Below, piece after piece: positions 34,725 through 42,775 of a stretch of 64,000 nt of DNA. Position 1 is the stretch's first letter. Each line of letters starts with the position of its first letter. A program made the translations under genes and the position numbers. A model generated the notes under the pieces. The model had not been told where the DNA came from, ran no database searches, and saw nothing but the letters and a program-made list of their open reading frames with translations. Source of the stretch: JAXMAZ01 sp046350115 (lineage in GTDB: Bacteria > Planctomycetota > Planctomycetia > Gemmatales > Gemmataceae); NCBI GenBank assembly GCA_046350115.1, contig JAXMAZ010000012.1:124001-188000 (forward strand), given 5' to 3'.

Positions 34725-36071
34725 TTACCCGACGATCTGCCGGCCGAGCAGGTACAGGCTGCCGCTCAGGATCATGGTCGCCGGCAGGGTCAGCACCCAG
34801 GCCAGCAGGATGCGGCGGACGGTCGTCGGCTGGACGCCGTTGCCGTTGGCCGCCATCGTCCCGGCGATCCCGCTGCTCACCACCTGGGTGGTACTCACCG
34901 GCAGGTGGGCGTAGTCGGCCCCGAAGATGGTGGCCGCCGCCACCAGCTCGGCCGCCGCCCCCTGGGCGTAGGACAGGTGCGACTTGCCGATCCGCTCGGC
35001 CACGGTGACGACGATCCGCTTGTACCCGACCGTGGTGCCCACCCCCAGGGCGACCGCCACCCCGGCCACCACCCACAGCGGGACGAACTCCATCGCCCCG
35101 GTGAACGTCTTCTTCGCCCCGGCCAACTCCGGGTTCGCCCCGATCGCCTTGTTCGCCCGCATGAGGGACTGGCGGACCTCCCACCGGCGGTCCAGCGGCA
35201 GCTCCTCGAACGACCCCTTGCCGGCCAGCTCGGCGGCCAGGAAGTCCAGCTCCTTGGCCAGCCCCGGGTCGGCGTCCGGCCCGGCCACCTTCCTGGCCTC
35301 GGCGGCCGCCGCGGCGACCTTGTGCGCCTTGTCCGGCCGGTTGGTGTCCAGGGCGTAGTGGAACGGCAGGAACCCGATCAGCACCAACAGGATCAGCCCC
35401 ATCCCCTTCTGCCCGTCGTTCGACCCGTGGGCGTAGCTGACCCCGCCGCAGGTGCCGACCAGGACCAGCCGCACCCACCACGGGGGGCCGTCGTCCCCGT
35501 TCGGCGGGACGTACAGCCGCGGCTCCCGCAGCACCCGCTTCATCACCAGCAGCAGCAGGGCGGAGCAGGTGAACCCGATCAGCGGGGACAGGAGCAGGGC
35601 CAGCCCGACCTTGGTGACGGCCGCCGTGTTCAGCGCCCACACCCCCTTGGCCAGGGTGTTCGCCAGCCCGACCCCGAGGATCGCCCCGATCAGGGTGTGC
35701 GAGCTGCTGACCGGCAGACCGATGTACCAGGTGCCCAGGTTCCAGAACACCCCGGCCAGGAGCAGGCTGAGTACCATCACCAGCGACCGGTTGGACGCCC
35801 CGGTCTCGACCAGCAGGTCGACGGGCAGCAGGTGGACGATGCTGAACGCCACCCCGGTCCCGCCGAGCAGCACCCCGAGGAAGTTCATCACCCCGGAGTA
35901 CAGCACCGCCGGGGTCGGCGGCAGGGTGCGGGTGTAGATGACGGTGGCGACCGCGTTGGCGGTGTCGTGGAACCCGTTGATGAACTCGAACCCGAACGCC
36001 ACCACCAGCGCGGCGGCGAACAGCAGCTGCTGGTGCAGGGTCAGACCGCCGAGCGCGTCCCAGAAGGTCAT
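34725..36071 (-). CDS. Inorganic phosphate transporter, PiT family
   Basis: The predicted protein has 448 residues with about ten hydrophobic helices. The PiT signature GFEFINGFHDTANAVA is at 27-42, and its second copy, SYAHGSNDGQKGMGL, lies after a central hydrophilic loop. PiT proteins carry metal-phosphate with protons or sodium across the inner membrane. A charged loop of about 100 residues near positions 245-330 separates the two halves, which is usual. The start at 36071 (MTFWDALGGLTLHQQ) is well supported. The gene is followed, with coupling, by the hypothetical at 34093-34719. Confidence 0.95.
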   Translation of the reverse strand: MTFWDALGGLTLHQQLLFAAALVVAFGFEFINGFHDTANAVATVIYTRTLPPTPAVLYSGVMNFLGVLLGGTGVAFSIVHLLPVDLLVETGASNRSLVMVLSLLLAGVFWNLGTWYIGLPVSSSHTLIGAILGVGLANTLAKGVWALNTAAVTKVGLALLLSPLIGFTCSALLLLVMKRVLREPRLYVPPNGDDGPPWWVRLVLVGTCGGVSYAHGSNDGQKGMGLILLVLIGFLPFHYALDTNRPDKAHKVAAAAAEARKVAGPDADPGLAKELDFLAAELAGKGSFEELPLDRRWEVRQSLMRANKAIGANPELAGAKKTFTGAMEFVPLWVVAGVAVALGVGTTVGYKRIVVTVAERIGKSHLSYAQGAAAELVAAATIFGADYAHLPVSTTQVVSSGIAGTMAANGNGVQPTTVRRILLAWVLTLPATMILSGSLYLLGRQIVG

Positions 36072-36240
36072 GGGCAGACCCGGGGGGGAAGAGGATGGCG
36101 TACCGACAAGGTATCGAGCCGGCCGGTAAACCCGCCACCGGGGCGACCGACCTTCAACAAATCTTCACATTGCCCGGCCGACAAGTTGCATGCCGGTCGG
36201 ATCCCCGGTCTACTGGTGGCACCGACCCGAGGTCCGCCCG

Positions 36241-37230
36241 ATGCCACGCCTGTCCGCCTGCCTGTTGCTGCTCGCCGCCGTCCCGGCGGCCGCCGCCGAC
36301 TACCCGCACGTCACCCTGAAGGTGAACGGGGCCGGGGTGACGGTGTTCACGCCGGACCCGGAGAAGGGGTTCTACCGCGGCAGCCGGTTCGCCTGGGCCG
36401 GGGTGGTCAAGGACTTGAAGTTCGGCGGGCACACCCTGTTCGGCCCGTGGAAGGACAAGCACGACCCGCGGAACAACGACGACATCACCGGCCCGGCCGA
36501 GGAGTTCGGCATGTTCTCCCCGCTCGGGTACGACGAGGCAAAGGTGGGCGGCCGGTTCGTCAAGATCGGGGTCGGCGAGCTGGAGAAGCCGCAGGAGGAC
36601 AAATACAGCTTCTTCACCAACTACAAGGTGGTGAACCCGGGGGTGTGGCGGGTGTCGGATTCGGTCTCCGCCCCCGGCGTTTCGGCCGTCACGGTGCGGC
36701 AGACCCTGCGGAGTCAGACCGGCTACTCGTACTACTACAAGAAGCGGTTCGAGCTGCTCAGATCGATGGACGGGGTCAACCTGTATTTGAGACACGAGCT
36801 CGTCAACGTCGGTGACAAGCCGTTCGACACGGACGTGTACAACCACAACTTCTTCAACGTGGATGCTGACCCGGTCGGGCCGAACTACTCGCTCACCTTC
36901 CCGGAGGCGGTCCACCCGGCGGCCGACTTCAAGATCGCCGGTGTGGCCAAGTTCGCCGGCAACGTGTACACGTTCGACAAGCCGCTGAGCAAGGAGTCAC
37001 CGTTCGGCCTGCTCGTCGGGTCGGACGGGAAACCGCTCCAGTACAACTTCGAGTTGGGGTACGCCAAAAACGGGCGGTCGCTTCGGGTGTCTGTAGACGG
37101 CGGCGGTCAACCGGTAAGCAAGTTCCAGACGTGGTCCGTGCCCGGTTGCCTGTGCCCGGAGCCGTTCTCGCCGATCCGGCTGGCCCCGGGCGAAGCGGTG
37201 GAGTGGCTCACGACCTATCAGGTGAAGTAA
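36241..37230 (+). CDS. Secreted hypothetical protein, galactose-mutarotase-like
   Basis: The predicted protein has 329 residues. The signal peptide is MPRLSACLLLLAAVPAAAA. The mature protein is beta-rich: GSRFAWAGVVKDLKFGGH, EEFGMFSPLGYDEA, a RHELVNVGDKPFDTDVYNHN segment and the end RLAPGEAVEWLTTYQVK. The N-H-N-F and similar patterns resemble aldose-epimerase-like proteins (galactose mutarotase fold), but the match is weak. It lies between the divergent phosphate transporter and the pyrophosphatase. The start at ATG 36241 was selected because it directly precedes the signal peptide. Confidence 0.72.
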   Translation: MPRLSACLLLLAAVPAAAADYPHVTLKVNGAGVTVFTPDPEKGFYRGSRFAWAGVVKDLKFGGHTLFGPWKDKHDPRNNDDITGPAEEFGMFSPLGYDEAKVGGRFVKIGVGELEKPQEDKYSFFTNYKVVNPGVWRVSDSVSAPGVSAVTVRQTLRSQTGYSYYYKKRFELLRSMDGVNLYLRHELVNVGDKPFDTDVYNHNFFNVDADPVGPNYSLTFPEAVHPAADFKIAGVAKFAGNVYTFDKPLSKESPFGLLVGSDGKPLQYNFELGYAKNGRSLRVSVDGGGQPVSKFQTWSVPGCLCPEPFSPIRLAPGEAVEWLTTYQVK

Positions 37231-37236
37231 AGCCGC

Positions 37237-37266
37237 AAAGCCCACGGATGATCATCCGTGGGCTTT
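37237..37266. terminator. Perfect palindromic terminator
   Basis: A 30-base perfect palindrome (AAAGCCCACGGATGA and its complement) lies just after the stop at 37230. The ends AAA/TTT give a short T run on both strands. The pyrophosphatase gene is convergent, so it could serve both genes. Confidence 0.7.
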
Positions 37267-37278
37267 CGAGGTCAGCGG

Positions 37279-37336
37279 GGTAGGGTCCGCTGTGCGGACC
37301 GGTAGCGCTCCAACGGTCCGCACAGCGCACCCTACC
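37279..37336. repeat. Intergenic inverted repeat with GGTAGGGT ends
   Basis: Twenty-two-base arms (37279-37300 and 37315-37336) with one mismatch start GGTAGGGTCCGCTGTGCGGA. The ends resemble family A, but the stem is different. It lies between convergent genes. Confidence 0.75.
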
Positions 37337-37344
37337 CGGATCGC

Positions 37345-37899
37345 TTAGAAGTTGCCGAGCGTCTGCCGGAACCGGTCGATGCTCGCCCGCACCTCTTTCG
37401 CCCCCTCCTCGGCCGACGCCCACCCGAGCGGCTCGATCGTCACCCCCTCCAGCACCTTGTACGTGCTGAAGAAGTGCTCCACCTCCCGCAGGAAGTGGTG
37501 CGGCACGTCCTCCAGCTTCTTGATGTCCCCGAACAGCGGATCCTTGTTCGGCACGGCCAGCAGCTTGAAGTCGTTGTGCCCCTTGTCCCGCATCTTGAAG
37601 ATGCCGACCACCCGGGCCTCGATCAGACACCCGCTGAACGTCGGCTCGTTCACCATCACCAGGATGTCCGACGGGTCGCCGTCCTCGGCCAGCGTCTGCG
37701 GGACGAACCCGTAGTCCCCGGGGTACATGGTCGAGCTGTACAGGTACCGGTCCATCTTGATCAGGCCGGTCGCCTTATCGACCTCGAACTTGGTCCGGCG
37801 GCCCTTCGGGATCTCGACGATCATGTTCGCCACCGACGGCTCGCCGGTGCCGGGCGGGATCATCATGAAGTCACGGGCGTAGTCCCGGCGCGCGAACAT
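37345..37899 (-). CDS. ppa: Inorganic pyrophosphatase
   Basis: The predicted protein has 184 residues. Family I signatures are present: VEIPKGRRTKFEVDKATGLI near residue 28-47, YPGDYGFVPQTLAEDGDPSD near 60-79, GCLIEARVVGIFKMRDKGHND, and DKxD-type acidic residues in the metal site. It hydrolyses pyrophosphate in the cytoplasm and drives biosynthetic reactions. The start ATG 37899 (MFARRDYARDFMM) was chosen over an upstream in-frame ATG at 37971 because the conserved region begins right after it; the upstream extension looks non-coding. Confidence 0.95.
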   Translation of the reverse strand: MFARRDYARDFMMIPPGTGEPSVANMIVEIPKGRRTKFEVDKATGLIKMDRYLYSSTMYPGDYGFVPQTLAEDGDPSDILVMVNEPTFSGCLIEARVVGIFKMRDKGHNDFKLLAVPNKDPLFGDIKKLEDVPHHFLREVEHFFSTYKVLEGVTIEPLGWASAEEGAKEVRASIDRFRQTLGNF

Positions 37900-37963
37900 C
37901 GGCGGCCCTTGCAGGTCGGAGGCGGGGCGACACCGGTTTTCTATGACCACCGTGAAACGAAGA

Positions 37964-37991
37964 AAGCCCACCCGGCGAACCGGGCGGGCTT
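37964..37991 (-). terminator. Terminator after the small heat-shock genes
   Basis: AAGCCCACCCGG and CCGGGCGGGCTT form a 12-base stem with one G-T type mismatch. On the minus strand it is followed by TCTTCG. It lies 18 bases beyond the stop of the Hsp20 gene at 38009. Confidence 0.65.
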
Positions 37992-38008
37992 CGGCGTGCG
38001 GTCTCGGC

Positions 38009-38362
38009 TCACCCCTTGACCGCGATCCGCCGCGGCTTGACCGCCTCCACCTTCGGCAGGTGCAGGGTCAGGACGCCGTGCTTGAGGTCGGCGACGATCT
38101 TGTCGGCGGCGATCCGCTCGGTCACCCGGAACGCCCGGGAGTACCCGACCGGGCCGCTCGCCCGCCGGCCGTTCACCGTCAGCTCGCCGTCCTCGAACCG
38201 CACGTCCACGTCGGCCGGGGCGACGCCCGGCAGGTCGAGCAGGACGAGCAGCTCGTCGTCCGTCTCCAGGATGTCCACCCGCGGGGTGAGCGTCACCGCC
38301 CGGGTGTCGTCGGCCACCGCCGGCTTGCTCGCGGGGGCGGTCTGCAAGCTGTTGTCGGCCAT
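38009..38362 (-). CDS. Small heat shock protein, Hsp20/alpha-crystallin family
   Basis: The predicted protein has 117 residues. The alpha-crystallin domain is complete: ILETDDELLVLLDLPGVAPA, then a FEDGELTVNGRR strand and the end GVLTLHLPKVEAVKPRRI. The N-terminal arm is short, as in many tandem planctomycete copies. It is an ATP-independent holdase in the cytoplasm. It lies 27 bases downstream of a related gene at 38390-38812 on the same strand, and the pair presumably co-assemble or act as paralogues. Confidence 0.94.
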   Translation of the reverse strand: MADNSLQTAPASKPAVADDTRAVTLTPRVDILETDDELLVLLDLPGVAPADVDVRFEDGELTVNGRRASGPVGYSRAFRVTERIAADKIVADLKHGVLTLHLPKVEAVKPRRIAVKG

Positions 38363-38389
38363 GTCAGTATCTCCTTGTAGTTTGGTTGG

Positions 38390-38812
38390 TTAAGACCGGA
38401 CGTTGATCTTGCGGGGCTTGGCCGCCTCGCTCTTCGGCAGGGTGAGCTTCAGGACGCCGTGGGTGTAAGTCGCCTCCACCTTGTCCGGGTCGACCAGGGC
38501 GGGGAGGACGACGGCCCGGCTGAAGGTGCCGAACGGCCGCTCCTGCCGCACCCAGACGGCCCCGGCCGCCTCGGGGGCCGGCCGCTCGCCCTGGACGGTC
38601 AGCCGGTTGCCTTCCGTCACCTGGACGTCCAGCTTGGCCGGGTCGACCGCCGGCAGGTCCAGCTCGGCGTACACCGCATGGTCGTCCTGCCACAGGTTGA
38701 TGCGGGGGCCGGTGCCGTCGGCCCGCAGGCCGAACAGCTTGTCGAACTCCTCCTGGACGCGGTTGAACTCGCTCACGAACGTGCCGAACGGGTCGCGACG
38801 GAACGTGGACAT
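38390..38812 (-). CDS. Small heat shock protein, Hsp20/alpha-crystallin family
   Basis: The predicted protein has 140 residues. It starts MSTFRRDPFGTFVSEFNRVQ with the usual N-terminal arm. The alpha-crystallin domain runs from about INLWQDDHAVYAELDLPAVD to GVLKLTLPKSEAAKPRKI. A typical FGTFSRAVVLPALVDPDKVE strand is present. It is the first gene of a two-gene unit with 38009-38362. The start at 38812 was chosen because ATG follows GGAGGCATCCGC; an in-frame ATG 24 bases upstream is less likely. Confidence 0.94.
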   Translation of the reverse strand: MSTFRRDPFGTFVSEFNRVQEEFDKLFGLRADGTGPRINLWQDDHAVYAELDLPAVDPAKLDVQVTEGNRLTVQGERPAPEAAGAVWVRQERPFGTFSRAVVLPALVDPDKVEATYTHGVLKLTLPKSEAAKPRKINVRS

Positions 38813-38944
38813 GCGGATGCCTCCTCGTGGCCCCACCCGGGGCGGCTGGTTGGTTGTGCGTTGTGGCGGTTAGCCGCCAGCTTGCCCGGGAGGGGGCGAG
38901 GCGGATTCAGGAATTTGTGTGCGTTCGCGCGACCGGTGCGGAGG

Positions 38945-39025
38945 GCGAGCGGGGGCGCGTCAGCCCCCTGTTGGAGCGCGCGGCGGCAGGGGCAGCAACG
39001 ATGGGGCTGACGCCCCCCGCTCGTC
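38945..39025. repeat. Intergenic imperfect inverted repeat (GCGTCAGCCCC type)
   Basis: GCGAGCGGGGGCGCGTCAGC on the left pairs with GCTGACGCCCCCCGCTCGTC on the right. The phrase GTCAGCCCCCTGTTG is shared with the short element at 2555. It separates the heat-shock genes from the secreted protein gene at 39039. Confidence 0.75.
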
Positions 39026-39038
39026 CCGGAATCGATAG

Positions 39039-40670
39039 TTATTTGCCCGGCAATGTCGGGATGGCCGGCGGGAGCGGCCCGGTGGCCGGCTTCGGGCTGC
39101 TGGTTGGTAGGGCCGGCGCCCCGCCGCCACCAGCCGGTGGCGGCGTTTTCGGAAGGTCGAGCGGCCGGCGTTCCGACTCGACCGGAGGCGGACTCCCCCC
39201 AGGCCCGCTTCCGCCGCTCCCGCTGCCGATCACCTTCTCGATGGTCGCCGCCGGCTTCTCCAGGTCCACGAGGATCGGCTTTTCGTAGATCGCTTCGCCG
39301 ACGTTGGTGGCTTTGTCCGTCGCCCGCACCCGGACGTAGAACTGCCACAAGTCCTTGTCCTCGACCTCCCACTCGTACCGGCCGGTGTTCGGCAGCTTGC
39401 GGTCGGTCACCGGCTTCCAGTTGGCCGCCGAGTTCGGCGTCTCGGCGTAGTGGATCTCGATCGGCTCGGGGAGCAGGTTCTTGTCGGTCACGTCCCACTC
39501 GATGGACACCTTCGGGCCGACCGCCCCGCCGGGTGAGACCTTGTGCCGCAGGATCTTCACCACCGGCTTGATGGTGTCCACTTCAACCAGGTACTGCGGA
39601 GGGTCGCCGGGGCGGGGGTCGTCCGGCTTGCCGCCGGCCCGGCTCTCCGGGATGACGATGAACCCGTACAGCCCGTCCTTCTCCGCCAGGTACGGCATCT
39701 TGACCACTGGGTCGCGGTCGGACGGCAGGATGTTCGCCTCCCGGTCGCCGGCCGCCTTCCACCCGATGCGGCCGTCGTCCACCCATAGGTGGGCCAGTTT
39801 CACCCCGCTCCGCGTCACCCGCTGCAGCTTCGACTCGATGGTGAGCTGCTTGGTCGGGACGTACTCGATCTGCGGCCGGGGGCTGGCGAACTCGGACGGG
39901 TTGCCGAACCCGCTGCCGGCCCGCTCCGGCGACCGCTCGGCCGGCCGGGGGAAGTCGTCCCGGGAGTCGTTGGTCAGCCCGGCCCCGGCCCCGCCCCGGT
40001 TCGGAAGAGTGACGACCCGGGACGCCCGCTCGTGCCCGGCCTTGTCCCTGGCCACCACCCGGACTTCCAACGCCTCTTCGAGCTTGGTCCAGGTGTACCG
40101 GTCCTGGGGCCGGAAAGTGCGAGAGAATGGGTGCCACTGCGTCACGCCCCGCTGGGCCTGGCTCGCCCACCGGGTTTCGACCTTCACGCCGTTCGGGTCC
40201 AGGTTCTCGTCCGTCACCTCCCATTCGATCCCGGACGGGCCGAGCGGGGCCACCCGCACTTCCGGCGGGCGGGTGTCGAAGATGACCCGCCGCTGGGCGG
40301 TCAGATCACGGTCGGCGGGCAACGTGGTGCCGTCGGCGTAGACAAACTGGAGGGCGAAGTCGTACTCCCCGTCCGATGGACTGGTGTAGCGGAAGCCCTT
40401 CTGGTTCTTGTCCGGATTAATGACCGGCAGGTCGGCGAGCGACTTCGCGTCCGTTTCCTCGAACCGGCCACGGTTGCGAGCGACGTAGAACCGCAGCTTG
40501 GTCGGTCTCTTCGCCATCGCCTCGATTTGATCGACCGGGACCGGGAAGTTGATTTCCCGTTGCAGCCAGTATTTAGCAGTTGGGTCGGAGTCGGAGTCGG
40601 CGGCGACGAGCGGCAGGGCGGCCAACCCGGCCGCCAACGCCACCGCCACGACCCGCCACCCGCGTTCCAT
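39039..40670 (-). CDS. Secreted hypothetical protein with Ig-like repeats
   Basis: The predicted protein has 543 residues. The signal peptide is MERGWRVVAVALAAGLAALPLVAA. The mature part contains several similar beta-sandwich-like units: SPSDGEYDFALQFVYADGTT, RPPEVRVAPLGPSGIEWEVTD, KPVVKILRHKVSPGG and IEWDVTDKNL, with YxWxxLE-type strands between. The repeated motif is IEWxVTDxNL. The C-terminal 60 residues are Gly/Pro-rich (GSGSGGSGPGGSPPP). It may be a surface or periplasmic binding protein; no enzyme motif is visible. The start was set by the signal peptide; the frame is open far upstream only as antisense of the HTTM gene. Confidence 0.75.
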   Translation of the reverse strand: MERGWRVVAVALAAGLAALPLVAADSDSDPTAKYWLQREINFPVPVDQIEAMAKRPTKLRFYVARNRGRFEETDAKSLADLPVINPDKNQKGFRYTSPSDGEYDFALQFVYADGTTLPADRDLTAQRRVIFDTRPPEVRVAPLGPSGIEWEVTDENLDPNGVKVETRWASQAQRGVTQWHPFSRTFRPQDRYTWTKLEEALEVRVVARDKAGHERASRVVTLPNRGGAGAGLTNDSRDDFPRPAERSPERAGSGFGNPSEFASPRPQIEYVPTKQLTIESKLQRVTRSGVKLAHLWVDDGRIGWKAAGDREANILPSDRDPVVKMPYLAEKDGLYGFIVIPESRAGGKPDDPRPGDPPQYLVEVDTIKPVVKILRHKVSPGGAVGPKVSIEWDVTDKNLLPEPIEIHYAETPNSAANWKPVTDRKLPNTGRYEWEVEDKDLWQFYVRVRATDKATNVGEAIYEKPILVDLEKPAATIEKVIGSGSGGSGPGGSPPPVESERRPLDLPKTPPPAGGGGAPALPTSSPKPATGPLPPAIPTLPGK

Positions 40671-40759
40671 GCGGACCCTCCCCGGCCGACCCGGGCAGGC
40701 CGGCCGGCAATCGATTAGATCGAACCCCGGGAGGCAGGGACTTGAACCGAACGACAGAC

Positions 40760-40888
40760 CGGTTAGCCGCGAGGCGGAGGCTCTGCGGAGCCGAGCGCGG
40801 AACCCGCGTCCACACCGGCGGCCGTCACCGGACATGGGACACAGGTTCCGCGCTCGGCTCCGCAGAGCCTCCGCCTCGCGGCTAACCG
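40760..40888. repeat. Intergenic inverted repeat, family F (45 bp perfect arms)
   Basis: Arms at 40760-40804 and 40844-40888 are perfectly complementary over 45 bases. They start CGGTTAGCCGCGAGGCGGAG. The same ends occur at 61869-61989, and a 16-base piece of the end lies inside the sulfatase gene at 58213-58228. The 39-base loop is the only unpaired part. Confidence 0.92.
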
Positions 40889-40894
40889 TTGTAC

Positions 40895-42775
40895 CTACCG
40901 CGGGGTCGGCAGTTTCGGCGTGACCCCCGTCACCGCCCGGCGGACCACCCCGCCAAGCCCCGGGACCAGCAGCACCCACCGCAGCGGCCGCAGCCAGCCG
41001 ACCCGGGTGAACAGCTCGCCGGCCGGCACCTCCTGGCCGTCCGCCTCCACCCGCAGCCCGTCGCCCCGGCCGCCCTCCGTCACCGTCATGCGGTCGTCGA
41101 AGTCGAGCGCCCGGGCCAGGGCCGCCGCCCGCACCTGCCGGGGCGTCCGGGCGGACAGCCGGACCGTCAGCCGGCCGGTCGCCGCCGGGTCGCCGAACAG
41201 CCGGTCGCGGATGGCCGCCCCGGGCAGGTACGACAGCAGCAGGGTCATCATCAGCAGGCTGAAGATCCACAGCCCCATGAACACCGCCACCCCGGCGTGC
41301 AGCACGAACCCGAACATGACGATCCACGGCCGCACCCGGGTCCAGACCAGGAACGGCAGCCCGATCTCGGCGAAGAAGGTGACGAAGATGCCGCCGGCCG
41401 CCATCAGGGCGTACACCGGTCGGCTGCTCACCGCCGTCCGGGCCAGGTTCTCGTACCAGGTGTAGTGGACCAGGGTGAACTCCGGGTTCACCAGGGTGTC
41501 CCAGTAGGCGTGGTGGTTCCACCACGCCGCCCCCTTCAGCTTGCTCAGCCCGGCGGCCATGTAGATGAAGCAGAAGTGGACCTGGAGCAGCCGCAGGGCG
41601 AACCCGGCGCTGGCCGAGTACGGCGGCTGGTGCAGGTACGCCAGGGTCGCCTCGTCCACCGTCCCGGACCGCTGCAGGCTGAGCCGCACCGCCCGATACC
41701 GCTTGATCACCCGGTCAACCGACAAGGCCGCCCCGCTGTCCCCGATCATCAGGTAGAACAGCAGGATGTTCATCATCGTGTCCATCCCGAACATCACCTG
41801 CTGCGTCCGGTGGATGTAGCTAACGGCGGCCAGCCAGGTGAGCACGCTCGTCACCCGGGTCCACAGGCCGACGGTGAACAGCACCATGATGCCGATGACG
41901 ACCGTGTGGGCGACCGCCATCCCGGTCGGGTCGGTGACGTGGAACCACAGGCTGAACACCGGGTTGCCCAGCCGCTGGGCGATCCGCAGCTCGGTGTTCC
42001 AGTAGTCCAGGTAGTCCAGCTCCCACTCCCGGTCGGCGGCCGGCAGGGTGGTCAGCCGGCGGAGGAAGTCGAAGAACGCCTGCCGGCTCCCCCAGTCCAT
42101 CTCGCTCAGGTGGTTGAGCACGTACTCCCGGTCGTGGCCGTCGTCCCCGGTCGGCAGGCTGCGGTAGAAGGCGTCGGCGTCGGCCGCCATCGCCGCCCGC
42201 TCGGCCGGGCTAAGCCCCTGGGCGGCCTGCGGGCTGGGGGGCACGTTCAGGTTCGGCAACTGGCTCTGCTCCATCGCCTTCCGCTTGGCCTCGTCCTTGA
42301 GCACCTCCAACTGGTTGGCCCGCTCCCGCGGGTCCGGGCTGAGCCGGGCGACGTACAGCAGCCCGTCCTGCACGAGTTGGTTGCTCCGGGTGGTCTGGAG
42401 CTTGTCCACGTACCGGGTGACCGGCTCCAGCTCGGCCGGCGTCGGCCGGGCGGCGGCGGTGGTCCGCAGGTACGTCATCACCGCCGCCCGGCGGTGGGGG
42501 AAGTCCGGCACCCGGGCGCCCCGGGGCATCTCCTCCCAGGTCAGCGGCGGGGCGGCGTGCGGCACCTCCCGCCGCTCCCGGTTGATGAACTCCAGCCCGA
42601 ACCACCCGTCCTTGCCGAAGAAGTTCTGCAGGTCGAACGAGTACGCCAGGTGGACGTACACGGCCAGGCAGCCGGTGACGATCCGGATGAACCCGAGCGG
42701 GGTCGGGTCGGCCGGGGCGAACCAGAAGTCCAGCCACCGCCGCCACAGCGGCCGGGTCGGGGGTTGGTAGCTCAT
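40895..42775 (-). CDS. HTTM domain (vitamin K-dependent gamma-carboxylase-like) membrane protein
   Basis: The predicted protein has 626 residues with several membrane helices. The HTTM features include an N-terminal PTPLGFIRIVTGCLAVYVHL helix, the HRTQQVMFGMDTMMNILLFY segment, the LQVHFCFIYMAAGLSKL segment and AEIGLPFLVWTRVRPWIVMF. A soluble loop of about 150 residues sits between the first and second helices. The family is related to gamma-glutamyl carboxylase; bacterial members have no proven activity. The ATG of this gene overlaps the stop of the upstream gene at 42772-44064 by 4 bases, so the two are translated together. Confidence 0.88.
   Translation of the reverse strand: MSYQPPTRPLWRRWLDFWFAPADPTPLGFIRIVTGCLAVYVHLAYSFDLQNFFGKDGWFGLEFINRERREVPHAAPPLTWEEMPRGARVPDFPHRRAAVMTYLRTTAAARPTPAELEPVTRYVDKLQTTRSNQLVQDGLLYVARLSPDPRERANQLEVLKDEAKRKAMEQSQLPNLNVPPSPQAAQGLSPAERAAMAADADAFYRSLPTGDDGHDREYVLNHLSEMDWGSRQAFFDFLRRLTTLPAADREWELDYLDYWNTELRIAQRLGNPVFSLWFHVTDPTGMAVAHTVVIGIMVLFTVGLWTRVTSVLTWLAAVSYIHRTQQVMFGMDTMMNILLFYLMIGDSGAALSVDRVIKRYRAVRLSLQRSGTVDEATLAYLHQPPYSASAGFALRLLQVHFCFIYMAAGLSKLKGAAWWNHHAYWDTLVNPEFTLVHYTWYENLARTAVSSRPVYALMAAGGIFVTFFAEIGLPFLVWTRVRPWIVMFGFVLHAGVAVFMGLWIFSLLMMTLLLSYLPGAAIRDRLFGDPAATGRLTVRLSARTPRQVRAAALARALDFDDRMTVTEGGRGDGLRVEADGQEVPAGELFTRVGWLRPLRWVLLVPGLGGVVRRAVTGVTPKLPTPR

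Noticed and set aside
34719..36138. A single 681-residue fusion covering the phosphate transporter region and the downstream hypothetical
   Set aside because: The upstream part is a different frame from the PiT protein; the real genes are separate, with stop and TTG start 3 bases apart.
38813..38890. Family-F end near the heat-shock genes (GCGGTTAGCCGCC)
   Set aside because: Only a short core is shared and there is no partner arm, so it is not counted as an element.
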